Assembly (NCBI GenBank): GCA_001465935.1
Contig: LNKV01000051.1
Coordinates: 1 to 64,000 of the forward strand
Direction of reading: 5' to 3'
Length of the DNA: 64,000 nt
Source of the DNA: Clarireedia homoeocarpa
Taxonomy: Eukaryota; Ascomycota; Leotiomycetes; Helotiales; Rutstroemiaceae
Shown: one piece after another, positions 23,687 to 35,800 of the stretch
Layout: each line of letters opens with the position of its first letter
Position numbering within the stretch: position 1 is the stretch's first letter
Made by a program: the position numbers and the translations under genes
The notes under the pieces: generated by a model
What the model was told of the DNA's origin: nothing
Seen by the model: the letters and a program-made list of their open reading frames with translations, nothing else
Database searches by the model: none

Positions 23687-24808
23687 TCAATCACTATCCT
23701 CATCGGGATTCGCGATGAACAGCCGACCAGCGCCCAGTTTCATCGTTGTTGTTCGCTCGTCCACACTTCCTCTTCTCCTTAGCTCGTCCGGGTTTCTGAC
23801 ACTTTTTTCCCGAGTGATGGCTGATTTCATGAGGCTATTACTAGCCAACCTCGCAGCGTCACCGGATCCCAGCTCTCCAACATTATCAGCACGCTCTCCA
23901 CTGCTAGCACTACCGATACTCCTTGCACTATCTCCAGCAAAGTAGTCTTTGGATCGTGGGTGTCCAGCGGGTACAGGTGTTTCCCCAGCTTCTGCGACGT
24001 CGGGAAACGAATTTTGTCTCTCCCTTTCACTCGGGGGCGTATGTCCTGAGCTCCATCTGCCAGCGGTTGAGCTTGCTGTAGAATGCCGTGAATATGTGAG
24101 ACCTCTTCTCCCGCTGCCGACACTACTGCGTCCACTTCCTGTTCTCCGGTGGTATAAAATTCTTCCACTATCTCCATCGTCATCACTATCTTCGCCTTCA
24201 ACCTCGGTAGCACTCAATCTCATTGGCACTCCCCCGACTCCTCCAACAAGGTCCCCAGGACTGTATCCTACTAATCCTGCTTTGCCGTGATGCCTTATCT
24301 TTGCAGTGACTCTGTTGCTTCCAACAAGGCTATTCGTCCCACCTGTAGAGATTTTGCCAGTCAGCGGCCCTCCCAAAACTGCGGCTGCCGCCCTCTCTTT
24401 GGCCGCCTTTTGTTGAGCTATTAATCGTGGATCTTCATGTTGTGAACGATCGCACCATACGGTCGCCTTTTGTTTTCTCATCAGAGCCACATAACCTTGT
24501 GGTTGCAAATTGCCCGACCGTGAAGAGGTTGATCGTCGGAGATCTTGGGAAGTTTGACGATATGGAACGGGGCCATTGCCGCTACTCGCTACGGTAGAGA
24601 ATGTGCCAGTTGAAGGCGTCCTTCGCGAAGAGTAGGTGTTTGTCTGCATGCTGGTAGGCATGAGTTGTTGCTGAGCTTGGTATTGAGCTTGAGGGAAGGT
24701 GCTCGAGCTGATTGTACGAGTTCGGCTGTGATTGTTGTACGATGAAGAAGGAGGGGAGGGTTGGAAACCAGGTGGCATTGGTTTCCTTCGAGGGACATCG
24801 GCCATCAT
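23687..24808 (-). CDS. conserved disordered protein of unknown function
   Basis: An open frame ending at TGA 23687. I take the ATG at 24808 (MMADVPRRKPMPPGF) as the start because the following Pro-rich sequence looks like a natural beginning; the frame is open upstream to a possible ATG at 24907, giving 406 instead of 373 residues. Most of the protein is Ser/Arg/Gly-rich and predicted disordered. One ordered-looking, probably conserved block is YVALMRKQKATVWCDRSQHE followed by DPRLIAQQKAAKERAAAAV, near residue 110-145. The C-terminus ends in RRGSVDERTTTMKLGAGRLF. I do not recognise the family or function. The coding call rests on the long frame and the coherent motif blocks. Confidence 0.7.
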   Translation of the reverse strand: MMADVPRRKPMPPGFQPSPPSSSYNNHSRTRTISSSTFPQAQYQAQQQLMPTSMQTNTYSSRRTPSTGTFSTVASSGNGPVPYRQTSQDLRRSTSSRSGNLQPQGYVALMRKQKATVWCDRSQHEDPRLIAQQKAAKERAAAAVLGGPLTGKISTGGTNSLVGSNRVTAKIRHHGKAGLVGYSPGDLVGGVGGVPMRLSATEVEGEDSDDDGDSGRILYHRRTGSGRSSVGSGRRGLTYSRHSTASSTAGRWSSGHTPPSERERQNSFPDVAEAGETPVPAGHPRSKDYFAGDSARSIGSASSGERADNVGELGSGDAARLASNSLMKSAITREKSVRNPDELRRRGSVDERTTTMKLGAGRLFIANPDEDSD

Positions 24809-25672
24809 ATTGGAGGCTGGGGCGATTTGAGGAACTGCGGGGGGGCCGCAGTTGGGAAAGGCGACGATTGGTCGCGCAGAGAAAAAACAAGGTAACTTTC
24901 CGAACAACGAATACTCCAGCGAAGCTGAAGCACGTCTAGAGTGTTCTGCAGGCTATTTGACCAAGCAGCCTTTTGGCTCTGCAGATGGGGGAAGAGTAAC
25001 CCGGTTTTAGAATTAGCGCTTCGGGATAACGGTGTGTTGTGAGCAGTGGGTAGCGGTGCAGTCGGCCTAGTAGTGTGTATGCGTGAATTTTTTTGCGAAT
25101 TTGGTGTAGAATTAGGTTCGTTGGCGGCCTTGGAGGAACCCAGCTGGATGAGCAATCAATGATTGGGGTGGGTTTGTGGCTTGTCTATATTATTATGATT
25201 ACGGCGTTTTTCCTTTTTTTTTTTTTTTTCCCCCTTCCTTTGCAGCTCAAAATACACAGAGAAGATTCGGAATTCGACAGTAGAGAGGACTTCAAGTGGA
25301 GGGAGGATTCAATTGAAGAAGTCGAGTGAGGGAAATAAAGCAGGATGCGATATATGAGGAAGTTTTCGGCGACAAGGAGGAGTTTAAGGAAGTATCAAGG
25401 TGAGGGAGGTGGAGGTAGAGGTAGAGGTAGAGGTAGAGAGGCAGGAGGCGAAGCGGGATGAGGGACGAGAGGCGAGAGACGAGACGAGCAAGTAATAACG
25501 GCAAAAGGTACGCAGTAATCGGGTTGGGTGAGTGTGTGAGAGGGTATTAGTTTGGAACAGGTGGAATTGGAGAGTCAGAAATCCCGAGTGCCAGGCGCGT
25601 GCTAGATATCGAGGTAAGTCAACAACAGCCCAGTAAGGTACAGCTGCTGGGTCTTGCACTGGGTAGGCTGGC

Positions 25673-26020
25673 TCGGGTGGTAGGGTGGTGGGTGGTAGGT
25701 GGTAGGTGGTAGGTGGTGGGTGGTAGGTGGTGGGTGGTAGGATGGGAGGGTAGAGGTGGTAGGATGGGAGGGTAGAGCGAAACTAAGAGATGTGGATAAG
25801 GACGGAGGACCACCGTCTTCCTAGTGTGCGAGGGTGGAGTTCATTTAAGTTGTACTGAGGAAGCACGGAAGGTGGTGGATGGGTGGATGGGTGGATTGGG
25901 TGGATTGGGTGGATTGGGTGGATTGATTGAGTGACTGATTGACTGGATTGGGTGGATTGATTGAGTGACTGATTGAGTGACTGATTGACTGGTTGACTGG
26001 TTGACTGATGGACTGCTTGA
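25673..26020. repeat. GGTAGGTGGT / TGGATTGGG / GACTGATT minisatellites
   Basis: Three adjoining arrays. GGTAGGTGGT-type units run about 25677-25740 with a duplicated GATGGGAGGGTAG block. GGGTGGATT units run about 25873-25925. GACTGATT/GACTGGTT units run to about 26020. Confidence 0.85.
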
Positions 26021-26742
26021 CTGATGGATATTTTATGCCAGGAACCAGGCACGAAGATAGATCGTAGCAGCAAAGTAACTTGTAGCAGACTCGGTGTCGA
26101 TTGAATCATGAAATGTCAACCAAACTTATGGCTACTTTGTACGCGGTGTAGTGTATAATGGATTGCTGTTAAGTTATGTGGTGGTGGTGATGTTGTAATG
26201 ATTGTGCTTCCTTCCTTGGCTTTCGGGATCTGGGTGGAAGGATATGGGATCTTGCTAAGGGGCTAGCAATTTCACGTTTGCACACATTCTTTCATATTTT
26301 CCAATATTTTCACAAAGGGAAGAAAATGAGAAAATGGAAGAAAACGTGCGCTTCATGGACCAATCACATTCCAAGTTTCTATCGTGTGCGCCAGAGAGTA
26401 GTCAAGTAAGGCTTACATCGTATGAGAAGAGACCATGGTTGACGTGAAGGTGTTGGTATTGGTATCATTCGCAGCATTGTTACATCGAAAGGACTTTGGG
26501 ATCTTACTCATCTGTGCCTCTTCTTAATGCACACACCTGTTGCCTCTTCTTAATGCGCACGTCTTAAGTGCAAGTAACATTTCTACATATGTGCAAGACC
26601 ATGTCATGGTGACAGCATATGCCAAGTCTGTCCAAGCTCGATTTGCCTTCACGCTCTTAACCCTTACAGTAGCTCCGCAGTTATCAACCAAACAACCATC
26701 AATTATCAATTATCAGCCCATTGTTATCAGCCATCCTTCCGA

Positions 26743-26836
26743 CACTTCCAACACTTCCACTTCCAACCCTTCCACTTCCAACCCTTCCACTTCCAACCCT
26801 TCCAACCCTTCCAACCCTTCCAACCCTTCCAACCCT
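26743..26836. repeat. CTTCCAACCC minisatellite
   Basis: Alternating CTTCCA and CTTCCAACCC units, first interleaved and then a pure run of about six decamers. It creates artificial Pro/Thr/Ser-rich open frames. Confidence 0.9.
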
Positions 26837-27330
26837 TTCTTACCTTTTCCTCCTCAGTCCCCTCATAATTACCCAACTAGGCAAGCCATCCGTGATACCG
26901 TGATACCGTTATACCGTTATACCGGTAGGCAAACGCTTCTTGCTTCTTGCTCCTTGCTCCTTGCTTCCTTGCTCCTTGCTCCCGAACCCCCATTCACCCC
27001 CATCCACCCCCCATCCCTCATCACTTGAAGTTACTATACGGGACGAATAGCACGCAAACCATGCGACAACCCTCTTAACATCTTTGACATCAAGCTCCAG
27101 TCCAAAAACGCGCTGATACCACCTTGACCTACCTAATCCGATACCCCTGTCGCATCAATAAGCCCCTTCCAGTCCGATATCTTTCCACTTAAGCATTTTC
27201 CCTCATTTTCTCCATCACTAACTGATTCCCGTGCTGATATCCACTCTGCTGCACTGTTTTTTCCAAGATTTGTCGCAAAAAAAACGTGCATCGTGCATTG
27301 TACCTTGTTGGCAGCTATAGGTGCGCTCAG

Positions 27331-28047
27331 CTAAGATGGGATTCTGTTGGGCCAGACATCGACATCTTTATCTTTCCCGCTCGTTACATATCGGGTCTTG
27401 TCTCCGACGGTTACAGGCCATTTACTTATGTACTTTAAAGTAAAATCCGGTTTCCCCCTCTCATGCAACCTCGCCCTTCCAACATCTGGGGTCAGTATAA
27501 CCTGATCTGTTCCTTGGGCTTCTGCCATATAATTGTGATTGATATAACCCGTTGCCAAAATCTCTACTTCCCGCACACAGGTTTTGTTCGTTAGAAAAAA
27601 AAAAAGAAAAAGAAAAAAACGATCCTTTCATCAATCAATGCTTTAACATGACAGCAAGATCATCGACGTGGGAAATTGAATGATCTCATATTTCCCTGTT
27701 GTAAACTATTTTTCAGGCTCCAACGAAACATCTACGTCACTTTCCTTTCCCCCGTCCGGGGAATCTTTTCGCATATCCATATCGATATCCAACCGTCATA
27801 CAAGCCGGCGTGCTTGGGCTATGCATTCGCACAACTTTTGCACGATAGAACTTGGAAGACAGGGAAAGAGATACAGCGAGAGAGAGCACGGCGGTCTGTT
27901 AGCACGAAAAGCTAGTGCTAGTACTAGAGTATCGATGGACCTCCCGACACTTTGGGCGCCCGTTTCTTCTAGCTTGAATCTACGAAGGATCAATTCTTCA
28001 ATGACACAAAGTCTTATTCTCGAGGGATCGATTGGACGAGACGCCAT
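27331..28047 (-). CDS. weak candidate: possible spliced small gene
   Basis: Two protein-like frames on the same strand. The upstream frame starts at an ATG at 28047 (MASRPIDPSRIRLCVIEEL) and runs to about 27843. The downstream frame ends at 27331 and contains TGYINHNYMAEAQGTDQV and RARLHERGKPDF, with a pyrimidine-rich run and a CTAAC-like site just ahead of an AG at about 27570. A GTATGA near 27800 could be the donor, but I could not fix phase and borders with certainty. No family is recognised. The two frames could also be unrelated and non-coding. Confidence 0.25.
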
Positions 28048-29222
28048 CTTGACTTTTTTTCTTCACCCATTTTTGAAGTCTAGTCAGATGTAGTGCGACG
28101 ACGTCTTGGAGCTACAGCGGACCGATTGTAGTTCCGGTTGGTCGGGGCTAAAGCAAAGCACACAACCTCGGAACTGGAAAAGCCTTCACTGCCTTCTTCC
28201 TTTTCTTACCCGGAAGCTTCATTGTCATTCATTGCGTGCAACATTTGCTCAACGTTTCTTCTTTGGTCCGGCGATTGAATAAATGATAACTTTGTACATG
28301 CTTTGTACATGCTTTGTACATGCCAAGTACTTGATACACCAACCTTCCCTTCCCAACCGGCCGACCGAATTATGTTGCGATACTAAAGCAGCGCGAGTTC
28401 TTCAGCAGAGAACGCCGAACTCTGCCAAAATGAGGGGTCAGCACAGCGCACAGCTCAGATGCTAACGCCTTCTGCCTTCTTCATGCATACTAATCTACTG
28501 CTCCCACCACCAGCATACATTCTTTTCGTTTTTTTTTTTCAATATTGCTTCATCGTTTTTACACCGACTATCTCCACTTCTCCTCAATTTGGCTATGATA
28601 TGTTCCTTAGACTCTCCCACACTCCTTCTTGTTGCACATCTCACTCGAACTACCCCTCAATTACATGCCCAAGAAATGCTTTGTTACAAGAAATTAGCAA
28701 TGGCGCCTAAAAGATCCCCCCAGAAAACCCCTCAATATAAAGACAACCAAGACTACTAAGACTTCCTCCACAACCAGCCGCCAGCGCAAAAAGCCAACAT
28801 TTTACCCCTCATTGCGCCACCAGGAGATCTGTGTCCCTCCAACAAGGCAGGTAGGTAGGTGGTGTATTATGCACACGACGGATTGAGATTGAGATGCAGG
28901 AGGTGGGAGTATCTCTGCAAAGTCTACCAATCAATCAAGTGCTTAAGTTTCCACAAACGTTGCGGCAAAAGTTACCGCAAGTGTTTGCCGCATTTGCATT
29001 TACATCTACGTCTCGAATGGTAACTGGTAACTGGTAGCTGGTAACTGGTAACTGGTAACTGCTAACCCGTTTTTGCGCAGCTCAGCCTCGTTGATTAGAT
29101 CCTGGCGCCTTTCCCTTGGCCGAACCCCTTCTCCAAAGGTCCTCCAAACCGATGTCACGTTGCGGCTCGTATCAGATTAGTTGGATCTGTAAGGCTGTGC
29201 TGTGTTTTACCGAGTACTTCGC

Positions 29223-29641
29223 ATGAAGCAAAAAACAATCTTTCCTTCCGAGCGTCTCGAGATCGACATACGAAACAACACGAGAACGATGATCCCGACT
29301 GCTCATGCGCTGTCGAAGGAGCTTGGGGGATTGACGCTGGGCGGCGGTACTATAGACACCTTTTTCCCCTTTTTGTCTTCTTGTCTTCGCGTATTCTCAT
29401 GAAAGGGAACCCCTTGAAAACATGCCACGCGCATCCGGCGACAGCGAAATCCACGTCTATGCCGATCGAATCCTCAAGGTTCTTTGGGATGTCCCTTGAA
29501 TTTAGATATTTGGAAGACGACCATCCTTTAGACGCGGATTACCTTTTTTGTTGCCGCCGAGGAAAGAAAGAGTCGGAAATTAGATTGGTCACGTATGCTG
29601 TAGGGCTGTGTAATCCACAGTCAAGGTATTATCGATCCTCT
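29223..29641 (+). CDS. weak candidate: possible spliced gene, partial
   Basis: An ATG at 29223 opens a frame with FPSERLEIDIRNNTRTMIPT and LSKELGGLTLGGG, ending at a possible donor GTACTA (about 29347). A possible acceptor at about 29405 rejoins in phase to a frame reading SRFFGMSLEFRYLEDDHPLD and RRGKKESEIRLVTYAVG, up to another donor-like GTATTA near 29626. No family is recognised and the 3' end is not resolved. Supported only by phase consistency and composition. Confidence 0.22.
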
Positions 29642-30290
29642 TTTTTTGCCATCTGTTCTCTTGGCGCTCACTTGCTTCTTTACTTTTTTTCATGTTGGTA
29701 ATCACTTCACATGGTGTAGTGTATGCCTTTCTCTCGGCTTTCTCCTACTTTCGTCCGCATATCGCCAGGTAAGTTGGGGGTTTTTTTTTGTGTAAGACAT
29801 TTTCATCCGTCGTGGTCCCACAATGTCGGCGTCGGCCTGCAAGCACGGCAAAGAACGACAAACGTCCAAGCTTTTTGCATCCCGAAGATCAATTCCTATT
29901 TCCTATTTTCATCTTTCATTCGCGGAACGCGGCTCGCTATACATACTTGTATACATACTTACATCATGAAGGTGTCAGGTGTCAGGTGTCAGGTGTCAGA
30001 TATCTCGAACATGTGTCTCGTCTCTACTTGCAATATCCCGCCGTCCGCGTTTACCGTTCCGCTCCGCGCCACGCCTACACTTATAGTAACAACCTACCAA
30101 GTAGTTACGAGCACATAGTGATCTCGTTTCTTGAAACCAACGATGCGCATCATTTTTTTTTTCGTCGTTGTGGCTTCTTTATCGTTGCCCACATACATAC
30201 ACACACACATACCCCGTAAAGTTATAATGCAGCTATCAATCAATAAACGGCATTGATATAATGGTTTATGTTTAGTTGCCGTGTGTTAGT

Positions 30291-30390
30291 TTTGGTTTGA
30301 TTTTGTCTGATTTTGTCTGATTTTGTTTGATTTTGTTTGATTTTGTTTGATTTTGCTTGATTTTGCTTGATTTTGTTTGATTTTGTTTGA
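30291..30390. repeat. ten-copy TTTTGTTTGA decamer array
   Basis: Ten consecutive 10-bp units, TTTTGTTTGA with TTTTGTCTGA and TTTTGCTTGA variants. Confidence 0.95.
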
Positions 30391-31335
30391 TCCTGTTTTG
30401 TTTCACATTCTTATGCTCATGGAAATTAACTTGCATCCGGCAAGGCTTCGCCGAACCCGCCCCCTATATCAGAACCTTCAATTTCCATGTCCAAAATCAA
30501 ATCCGATTCAGGGTCCATTCCGTGCGTTCGCCCCTCCCCCCACCCACATCTACCCTACACTCAGCTTACCCACTACAAGGGAAATACTGGAAGTGGATAA
30601 TTAAGCCGAATGATCTTCACAACGAAGATGATGATGAAGTAGAAGGGCGGGATATATCCTGCCGTCGTTCAGCCGCTCGCTTGTTTGCTCCATCAGAAGA
30701 ACATCGCCACTACTGCCAAGAAACGTGAAAAGCGCGAGGGGCAAAGGGTGAGGGGTGGCAAAAGAAAAAGCTTCTTTTCTTCGTTTTCGTATGCTTGATG
30801 TTTTACCTGCTGCGAAATCCAAGGCAAACAAGTACCCATCCATGTGGTCGATGAAACGGGCAAGGAAGGTACGTAATATGTAAATGCATGGAGGATCGAC
30901 TCGACACACAGACACATGCACATGATCTTTCGGATAGAGTAGCCGAGTTGAATGCGATTACGTGGTGGACGCGTTTGGTGCTGTATGGATGGAGGAGGGA
31001 AGGGGTGAAGTGGGGAAAAGAGGGGCGAGGGGAGAGGAGGGGAAGAAAGGGTTTGGATGGATGTGGCTTTGCACGTGATTATGATGTTGTGGAATGATGA
31101 TGTGGATGATGTTGTTGAGTGCATTGCATTTTGACTAAGGCGCGGATGAACGGACGGTATGATGCGGTAATTCGACTGGAGATGGAGGTCTAGAATGATA
31201 GAAACCGATGGTTTCAGCTGAGTTGTCTTGATGCATTGCAGTAATATATATATATGCATTGTATTCCACCGTTGGTAGTACTGTGAATACAGTACATCTA
31301 ATAGATGCCAAATCAGGAAGTACATGTTTGGCTCC

Positions 31336-31336
<1 letters not shown>

Positions 31337-31366
<30 letters not shown>
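31337..31366. repeat. GA dinucleotide microsatellite
   Basis: About fifteen GA units, followed by ATTCTCC. Confidence 0.95.
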
Positions 31367-31368
<2 letters not shown>

Positions 31369-32068
31369 CTCCTATCTGAGGGAGAGACCTTTTCTAGAAC
31401 CACTGCTCTGAACCCCCGTTTCCAGCTTTCTAGTTTTCATGCCTTCTTCTCCTCTTAAATACCATCATCACCAATCTCTACATCCACATCCACAACCACT
31501 TACTTCCTCTAGCTTCCTGCATATATATATATACATCTCCTCCCTTCTTGCAACCCACTCAGAGATCAACCCCATTTCTCCTTTTTCTTTTTCCTTCCTC
31601 CATCGGTTCCTTCCTTATGGCTTGCTTGCTTAGTATCCCATCCCATCCCATCGCATCGCATCTATATACAGCCCGTCCGTCCATGATCAATCAGTACAGT
31701 AAGTACTATATTACCATGCAATGCATCCGCAGTTCTCTACGTATCGTATCATATCATATCATATCATATCATAGACGAGGAAAATCGGATTATTACTTTC
31801 CTTCTTTGATGCGATTTCATACCAGCCAGCCAGCCAGCAAGCATCAAATACCGGAGATTGGCTAGCTGCGACGACTTCGAGACTAGGGTTTGGTTGTTTT
31901 TGTTGTTGTTGTTGTTGTGCGGGTTTGGCGCTTTGGGGGGGGAGGGGAGGGGGGAGTGCTTGCTTTGGTGCTTAAGGCATGTCGAGATGGATGGGGGAGC
32001 GGAGTTCATGAGATGGAGGGAAACTAGAGGGAGGGAGAACGGGCGTGAGATGATGTAAAAGCATAGGC

Positions 32069-32093
32069 GGTAAGTAAGTAAGTAAGTAAGTAA
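32069..32093. repeat. GTAA tetranucleotide microsatellite
   Basis: About six GTAA units in the spacer downstream of the MFS gene. A TTG run lies nearby at about 31897-31918. Confidence 0.9.
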
Positions 32094-32894
32094 GAGGGTA
32101 AATATTGCAAAGTTAAATGGAAACAAGAGTGAGAACTCGTCACACATGAGGCAGGCTCATGAAAGGTTCGAAATGATGGAATACGATAGGGGTAATTTGA
32201 GATACGAAAATAGATCAGCACAGCAGTGAGTGAGAGGAGAGGACTCATAATAGGGTAAACGAGCTGGGTGGTACTGCTCATCATCATATCATATTTCATC
32301 ATCTTCCTCCTTTTTTCCCCCTAAATATATATATACATACATGTATGCCAAAAACTCATCATCTTCCCAAACTTCCTCATCCTTGTCTCCTCTCATACGG
32401 CCAGGGAGCCGCTATATCTCCCATCATATATATGTATCCACCACTAATATCTATCCTATTTCCAGAGTCCAGCAGTGTCTGCGTTTCCGCTTGGGCCATC
32501 GATTTTTACATTAAGTGGAGTAGAGTAAAGACTATACAGCAGGATTATTTCACCAGATCTAGGAAGTACATACAGGTGTATCTATTCATAAGTAAGTTCA
32601 TTTGAGAGATGGAGATGCTATGTTTTAATATCGCTCTTGCTGGTTACTGCTTTTCTGCTTTGATTTCTGCTCGAGGATTGTTATATATATCATTTCCGCT
32701 CTCTTGTAGCTATGGCTTTACTATCCAACGCCACATAGATATACCTACGTAGCTTACCACCCCTATTATTTTTTACACACAACTCCAACCCTTCTCCCCT
32801 ACCTCCATCTACAACCAAACCTAACCCCAATCTCCCCATCAATACATTACATCACGTCCACTCCCATCGTCCCTTCCTCATCTATTCTCCCCTC

Positions 32895-35800
32895 TTATCC
32901 CATCGTCCCCTCATCGTCCTTCCCCAACCCCGCCTCTTTCTCTTCTTTCTCATCAAAAACCTCCTCCACTCCCACGCCCTCCCCATCATGAATCACCACT
33001 TCTGATTTCTTCAGAGAGTACTTAACCGGTTTGGCGGCGTTGAATATCTCAGTTAGTTCTTCGAGCTGTGGGCGAGGGTTTGGTTTGTTAGTATGGAAGA
33101 AATAGTAGTATGGATATTAAATATGGAGGGGGTGGAATGGAGTGAGGTGAGGTGAGGAAGTGGGGAGGAGTTTGTGAAAAGTTAGGGAAGGAGTTAGTGG
33201 GCTGTCAAGGAAGGAGCTGGAGAGAGGTTGGTGGAGGGTTGAGATATATAACGGTGGGACTTACAGTTCGACCTTTCGTTTCTACGAAGAAGAGCTATGA
33301 AGGGTTAGATTTTGGATGTTAAGCCTGTGGCTGATTGGAGGCGGAGAAAAGTAATGAAGAAAAGGTGAGTGAAAATGAAAAACGGGATAAATGTTGAATG
33401 AAAGTATGAGCAGAAATGAGACATTAGTAGGAAATAGGAAAACGTACGTAAATGAAGATTGCTTCGAATAGATCCCAGAACACGAATCTATATGAGAACC
33501 ATCAACTTCATATCCCCATCTGTCCAACTTCTTCTTTCTTGTCCCATATTCTCCCTCCGCCTTACACTTCCTTTCTATCTTCTCCATGTCATTCTCATCA
33601 TCTCCTATTCCCCCAACACACATTGCCTCTTTTATGCATTGCCTCTCTTATGCATTGAGTCTCTCACACATTGCCTCTCCCACACATCCCTTTCCATCCC
33701 TCTCCTTCGCTTCGCTTCTTTCCATCCTCCCAAGAAAAAAGAAAAAAGAAAAAAGAAAGCCCAACTCACAAATAATAATACTTCCACCCCGCCCCCGTAA
33801 ACGCAATCCCTGTCACAAACGTATTATAAAACCCCGCCACATTCCCCACCAACGTATACAACGCCATTCCCTTCGCACGACTCTCATACCTCAACACCTC
33901 CACCGCATACAAGCCCTGCATTGGGGTCCAACCCACGGCAAACACGAAAGAGAAGAGGAAGATCATGGCGATTTCGGCACGCGAGGCCGCTGCTGATTTT
34001 GCTACTGTGATTCGAGAGGATATAGTAGGATCGATGATGGTGTGGGTATTGAGTGCGTTGAGGATTAAGATTATGAGGAAGAGGATGCAGATTAAGGAGG
34101 TGGAGATCAGAAGTTGGGGGCGGCGGCCCCAGCGATCGGTGTAGAGAGCGCCGAGGATGGCGCCGATGAAGGAGAGGAGGGATTGTGTGCCTTGCTGTGA
34201 GTGGGATCTTGTTAATAGCCATCGGTATAATCATAGTTGGTCTGTTCGTGTCTCCGCGCTCAACCACCAAACCAAACACGAAGTATCACCAACTGAAAAT
34301 AAATCGAAAAAACCACCCACCAATAGCAACTGCAAATGTCCATCCTCTATTCCCGCACCCGCTAACATCTGCGGATAATAATAACTAACTGGACCATTAC
34401 CAGTCCATTGACCGAACAGCGCGATTGCGACGGTAAGAAGAGTGCGATAACGCTGTTCGCGAGTGGAAAACAGAGAGCGGAAATCCCACCAGCGTTTGTC
34501 CGCGCCGGTAAGGGGAATCTCGGTACGCATTTCGTGGAGTGTGAGTTGTACGAGGGGGGATTGTGGGTCTCCTAGATAGGGAAGGGGGGAGGATGTTAGA
34601 TTGGAGATGGGGAAGATGCAGAGTTGGTTACGTGGTGGAAGGAAAGAAAGAAGGGATAAACCATACCTTCACCATGATACTTCGCCAAAATAGCAACAGC
34701 CTCCTCATATCGATCATTAGCGATCAGCCATCTCGGACTCTACACATCCGTCCGTTTACAAAGTCAGTGACCATCGTACTCTAGAATCCACCCCTATCTT
34801 CCGCTAAAGCTAAACATAATTCGACAATGCTCGCATAACGTACCTCCGGCAAGAACAAAACCGAAAAAAGCACCACTCCTGAAAACGTCATCTGTAACCA
34901 AAGCGGTATGCGCCAAGCCTGCGAACTGCTAATATAACTCGTCCCATAGGGCACTGCGTGCGGGGTTTTAGTTATTCTCCTTAATAGTTCTCCTCTATCT
35001 ATGTTTCTCCTACATCTCAAGAACGAGGAAAAGAACTTGGAAGGGTAGGTAGAGAAAAAGATGGCATACATACCAAAAGTTCCCGGAATTGCACCAACGA
35101 AGTAAAACGTTGTATAGATTCCTGTCATGGCACCCCTAAACGATGGATGTGCCATCTCACTCACACTTCTCTTCAAATCAGCAAAGCTCATCTCAAAATC
35201 AACAACAGAAACCTCATCTCAAAACCAACACTGGAAACGTTCACCATCACACAGCACCACACCCAAACCCTCCCCGCCCCATCAATCCAACCCTCTTCCC
35301 ATCGAATCAACCCCCAATCCCTCCCATCAATTTCAACCACTCCCTCCCAACTCCCCTCTCACACACCAAAACCAAACAAAAACAACTCACTAAGGCAAAG
35401 CACTACTCGGACCCATTGCAGCCCCCACCCCAAGCATAAACCTCCCAATCATAAACGCCGCCAAATTCGTGCTTGTCGCTTGCACAATCGCTCCTATAAT
35501 GATGATCGCCGCGCCGAGGAACATGCCCCATCGTCTTCCTTTCCACTATTGCAGTAAATCTTGACATCAGCCTTTTTGTCTCTTTTCTTTTATCTGACCA
35601 AACGCAACCAAACCGAAATATGATTTTAACTTCTTGCCCCTCTGTTTCGCCCCCGCCTTGTTTCCTCTTCCCTCCCCTCACCCAACCCCTCCTCCCTTAG
35701 GAAAACGAAACCACACCCTAGCACCCCAACATCTCAAAATCAAAACTTGAAAAAAACTCACATCCCCTGCCGGTCCCGCCACCGCCGCCCCCACCAAATT

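Larger units (their letters stand above)
24809..32894. other. 8-kb gene-poor, minisatellite-rich region
   Basis: No strong gene in about 8 kb. Open frames are short, low-complexity and overlapping on both strands. Two weak candidates are listed separately (27331-28047 minus, 29223-29641 plus). Many tandem repeats occur: Thr/Pro-like GGTGG and TGGAT repeats, CTTCCAACCC repeats, a TTTTGTTTGA decamer array, GA, TTG and GTAA microsatellites, and a five-fold ATCAT run near 31750. It lies upstream of the minus-strand gene ending at 23687 and downstream of the MFS transporter. Confidence 0.5.

Noticed and set aside
24808..24907. Longer N-terminus for the disordered protein starting at 24907
   Set aside because: The extra residues (MFGKLPCFFSARPIVAF) do not look like the rest of the protein, so the MMADVPRRK start was preferred, though not proven.
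25673..26020. Regularly spaced repeats that might suggest a CRISPR array
   Set aside because: Direct head-to-tail minisatellite units without unique spacers, in a eukaryotic genome.
26540..27028. 162-codon Pro/Ser/Thr-rich frame
   Set aside because: Mostly made of the CTTCCAACCC minisatellite and CTTGCTC repeats.
30693..31403. 236-codon minus-strand frame
   Set aside because: Low complexity and partly read from the GA microsatellite (poly-Ser/Leu). No family features.
33459..33996. Plus-strand frames of 113-136 codons
   Set aside because: They are antisense to MFS exons 8 and 9 and the intron between them; the minus-strand exons join in phase and match the sugar-porter family.
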